From NCBI RefSeq assembly GCF_900114485.1, contig NZ_FOTF01000007.1:124001-188000 (forward strand): a stretch of 64,000 bases of DNA, read 5' to 3'. Both the position numbers and the translations under genes were made by a program. Of the stretch, positions 61,841 through 64,000 are shown piece after piece. The notes beneath the pieces are model-generated. The model was given only the letters and a program-made list of their open reading frames with translations. It ran no database searches and was not told the DNA's origin. How positions within the stretch are numbered: the stretch's first letter is position 1; each line of letters begins with the position of its first letter. The DNA is from Loktanella salsilacus. Lineage in GTDB: Bacteria > Pseudomonadota > Alphaproteobacteria > Rhodobacterales > Rhodobacteraceae.

Positions 61841-64000
61841 ATGAAAGTTATAAACTACAAGCTGGGCACAGTCGCACCTGCTGCGATATTGGCGCTGACG
61901 TGTAGCGCGTCATGGGCGGATACATTCGATACGAATCCCCTGATCGGCACATCTGGCGATGGTCTGATCTTTTCCGATCCAGCAGAGGGCGTGTTGGAAC
62001 CGGGCCTTAAAGCTGTCACCTTTACCCAGACCAGAATTCCTGACGGTTCGGGCGGTTTTACCTACGTTGATCCGTTCGAAACTGTCGTCACTGACTTTTC
62101 CACGCTAGACTCGCGCGGTGCTGTGCCGAACTGCCTGATGGCGAACAACCCAGACATTTATTGCGATTCCGAAGGCGGTAGCGGCAAGCGTATCAAGACG
62201 CAGTTGACCGGCCGCAATCCATTTGACATCACGCTGCGCACAACCGCCAGCGCGGATCACCCGTCTGTCGATTACTTCACATTTGGCAAAGTCTCGAACT
62301 TTACCGGTGCGCGTATGACCGGTTTCTCTTTGGAATTGCTGGATGCTGACGGAAACCCCATGGGTCAGCTTGACCCGTCGAACGCCGTTCTTTTCAACCT
62401 TGATGCAGCAGACATTGGCCTCGGTGCCAGACTGCCTGACGGCTTGTTCGGCGCAGGCGGGCAAGAAGGCGAAGTCGGTTTCTTTTCTGACGGCCGCGCA
62501 TCGCTCGCCTTGACGGCATCCGACGACGTCCTGACATTTGGCGCACTGAGCAACGAAGACTACGTGGCGAATTTCGGCACTGGCTTCATCGACAACACAA
62601 TGACCCCGGACGGCCTGTTCTGGGATGACAACAACGATCCTGCAGACGAGGCGGCCCTAGTCGCATGGAATAACATCGCCGGCGGTGGGTGGACCTATGG
62701 CACGTTGGGCACCGATGCCGATATCGACGCACGGCTAGCCGAACTTGCATCCACACTTGGTGTCGATGTCGCGGCATTGGGATATGTCGACGGGCAACTT
62801 GTGCCGAGCGAAATCGTCGCCCTTGCCGAAGCGAACGGGCTGTTCGAAGTCGCCGAGGTCGAAGACCTGCGCAACGCCAACCTGAACTACACAATGACGG
62901 TCGGCACAGTGGATGGTGGCGAAGTCACCCTGCGCATCGTTCCGGTCTTCGCGCCCATCGTGTCGGGCGCACAGGACGACTATCAGTTCCAACTGGCCGG
63001 CTACTTTGATGCGGCGGCAAATCTGCCCTACTGGGACCTTGGCAACGCAGCAGAATATCAGGCGGCCATCGCGGATATTATGGCATTGCCCCAAAGCGAG
63101 CGGGCAACAGCCCTGAACAGCGTCGGCTTTAGCTATGCGCCAGCCTTTTCCAGCCTTGGGCTAGAAGCGGCACGCAATCAGGTTTCGACGATCACCTCAT
63201 CCATGCCATGGGGCCACCATAGCGGCGAGGTTGACGCCATTTCCAGCAAGGGCAACGCGAATTCGTGGTCGATGCACGACGGCCTTTATGGCTTTGCCGC
63301 CGTGGGCGGATCGCAATCCTCGTTTTCGCCAACGATAGGATCGGTCGGCTACGACATTGGCCTCGTATCGGTCACGGCCGGTATCGAGAAACACATCAAG
63401 GGTGCCCATGCTTCAGTGGGTCTTGCTGTCGGGGCGGCATCTGGCTCTGCTGACGCTTACCAAGGACTTGGCGAAATCGACACCGACGGCTTTTCACTGA
63501 CGGCATTTACCCGTGCAAAGTTTGGTCAGGGCGGTCTGGTTCAGGCGTTGGTCGGCTATCAGAACCTTACCTATGACTCGTCGCGGTATGTGATGGGCCA
63601 AACGGCAACTGGCAGCACAGACGGCTCGCAAACTTTCGCCGCGCTGAAGCTTGACTATATGAAGGACATGGGCGCGTTCAAACTAGGTCCAATCGCGTCG
63701 CTGGAATACTATAGCGGTTCAGTCGATGCATTCACGGAAACCGGTGCTGGCCTTTGGAATTTGGACGTCGCAGAGCAATCAGCTGATACGCTCCTTGCTT
63801 CGGTGGGTGTGCGCGGTGAATACCAAATGCCAAACACGGCGACCGACAGCCGCATGACGGGAAGCTTGGAATACACCAAGGCATCCGGCGATGACATGGT
63901 GGTGCAAAGCGGCTTTGTCGGCTTGCCGGGTCGATCCTTTACCGTCGCGGGTATGGATGACGACATGGTAAATGTCAGCTTTGGCTTTGAAAGTGTCCTG
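61841..64000 (+). CDS. autotransporter with choice-of-anchor-F-like passenger, 3' truncated
   Basis: The frame runs from the ATG at 61841 (AAGGGG upstream) to the window end without a stop: 720 codons. A signal peptide ends near SASWA-DT. Residues 27 to about 380 form an Asp/Gly/Thr-rich passenger (TNPLIGTSGDGLIFSDPAEG, two cysteines at CLMANNPDIYC) that resembles choice-of-anchor-F-type domains. From about residue 450 (PWGHHSGEVDAISS) alternating strands typical of a C-terminal outer-membrane autotransporter barrel follow (AAVGGSQSSFSP, VSVTAGIEKHIKGAHASVGL). The end of the barrel is outside the window. Confidence 0.8.
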   Translation, partial: MKVINYKLGTVAPAAILALTCSASWADTFDTNPLIGTSGDGLIFSDPAEGVLEPGLKAVTFTQTRIPDGSGGFTYVDPFETVVTDFSTLDSRGAVPNCLMANNPDIYCDSEGGSGKRIKTQLTGRNPFDITLRTTASADHPSVDYFTFGKVSNFTGARMTGFSLELLDADGNPMGQLDPSNAVLFNLDAADIGLGARLPDGLFGAGGQEGEVGFFSDGRASLALTASDDVLTFGALSNEDYVANFGTGFIDNTMTPDGLFWDDNNDPADEAALVAWNNIAGGGWTYGTLGTDADIDARLAELASTLGVDVAALGYVDGQLVPSEIVALAEANGLFEVAEVEDLRNANLNYTMTVGTVDGGEVTLRIVPVFAPIVSGAQDDYQFQLAGYFDAAANLPYWDLGNAAEYQAAIADIMALPQSERATALNSVGFSYAPAFSSLGLEAARNQVSTITSSMPWGHHSGEVDAISSKGNANSWSMHDGLYGFAAVGGSQSSFSPTIGSVGYDIGLVSVTAGIEKHIKGAHASVGLAVGAASGSADAYQGLGEIDTDGFSLTAFTRAKFGQGGLVQALVGYQNLTYDSSRYVMGQTATGSTDGSQTFAALKLDYMKDMGAFKLGPIASLEYYSGSVDAFTETGAGLWNLDVAEQSADTLLASVGVRGEYQMPNTATDSRMTGSLEYTKASGDDMVVQSGFVGLPGRSFTVAGMDDDMVNVSFGFESVL

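Overview
The window looks like a chromosomal segment of a Rhodobacterales (Roseobacter-type) alphaproteobacterium. The evidence is its high GC, the divergent phaZ / phaC-phaP-phaR polyhydroxyalkanoate cluster, pyrG-secG, gor-hflK-hflC-DUF2065-degP, and several proteins I know only as conserved Rhodobacterales hypotheticals. No rRNA, tRNA, CRISPR array, integrase or insertion sequence was seen. Genus-level placement would be a guess.

Layout. 1-4.2 kb: two MFS-type carriers and two alpha/beta hydrolases, one of them lacking its nucleophile. 4.2-8.7 kb: PHA metabolism (phaZ, phaC, phaP, phaR) with PhaR-type operators inside the phaP promoter and next to the phaR promoter. 8.7-16.8 kb: a permease, then a long minus-strand operon combining a polar amino-acid-type ABC importer with a glutamine amidotransferase, a gamma-glutamylamide-synthetase-like GS, a 41-residue membrane peptide and an FAD oxidase; this resembles a Puu-type amine-degradation pathway. 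16.8-23 kb: housekeeping genes (TerB-like, rlmJ, MipA-like, pyrG, secG, purA). 23-30 kb: a 769-residue low-complexity protein, thiamine pyrophosphokinase, sdaA, a GST, and a type III polyketide synthase coupled to an isoprenylcysteine-methyltransferase-like enzyme, preceded by a candidate ECF-sigma promoter. 30-34.8 kb: rpiA, the carboxynorspermidine pair (synthase plus nspC) and mntH. 34.9-40.4 kb: gor and the HflKC/DegP membrane quality-control block. 40.4-51.6 kb: a lipoprotein, ferredoxin, cobS/cobT, a CPA2 antiporter, a 947-residue single-pass protein with RP-x-LRP repeats, a SIMPL protein, metY and a VOC protein. 51.7-53.5 kb: two orphan proteins. 53.5-59.5 kb: a complete rbsBACDKR operon with a LacI-type operator over its -35 box. 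59.6-64 kb: trmL, an MBL-fold hydrolase, and the start of a surface autotransporter behind a perfect FNR-type box.

Four copies of one hairpin-plus-tail repeat each sit between convergent genes, and a related tail lies inside the ABC operon. The most interesting leads are this repeat family, the coupled 41-residue membrane peptide, the FNR-boxed choice-of-anchor-F-like autotransporter, the type III PKS pair with its ECF-like promoter, and the hydrolase without a nucleophile.
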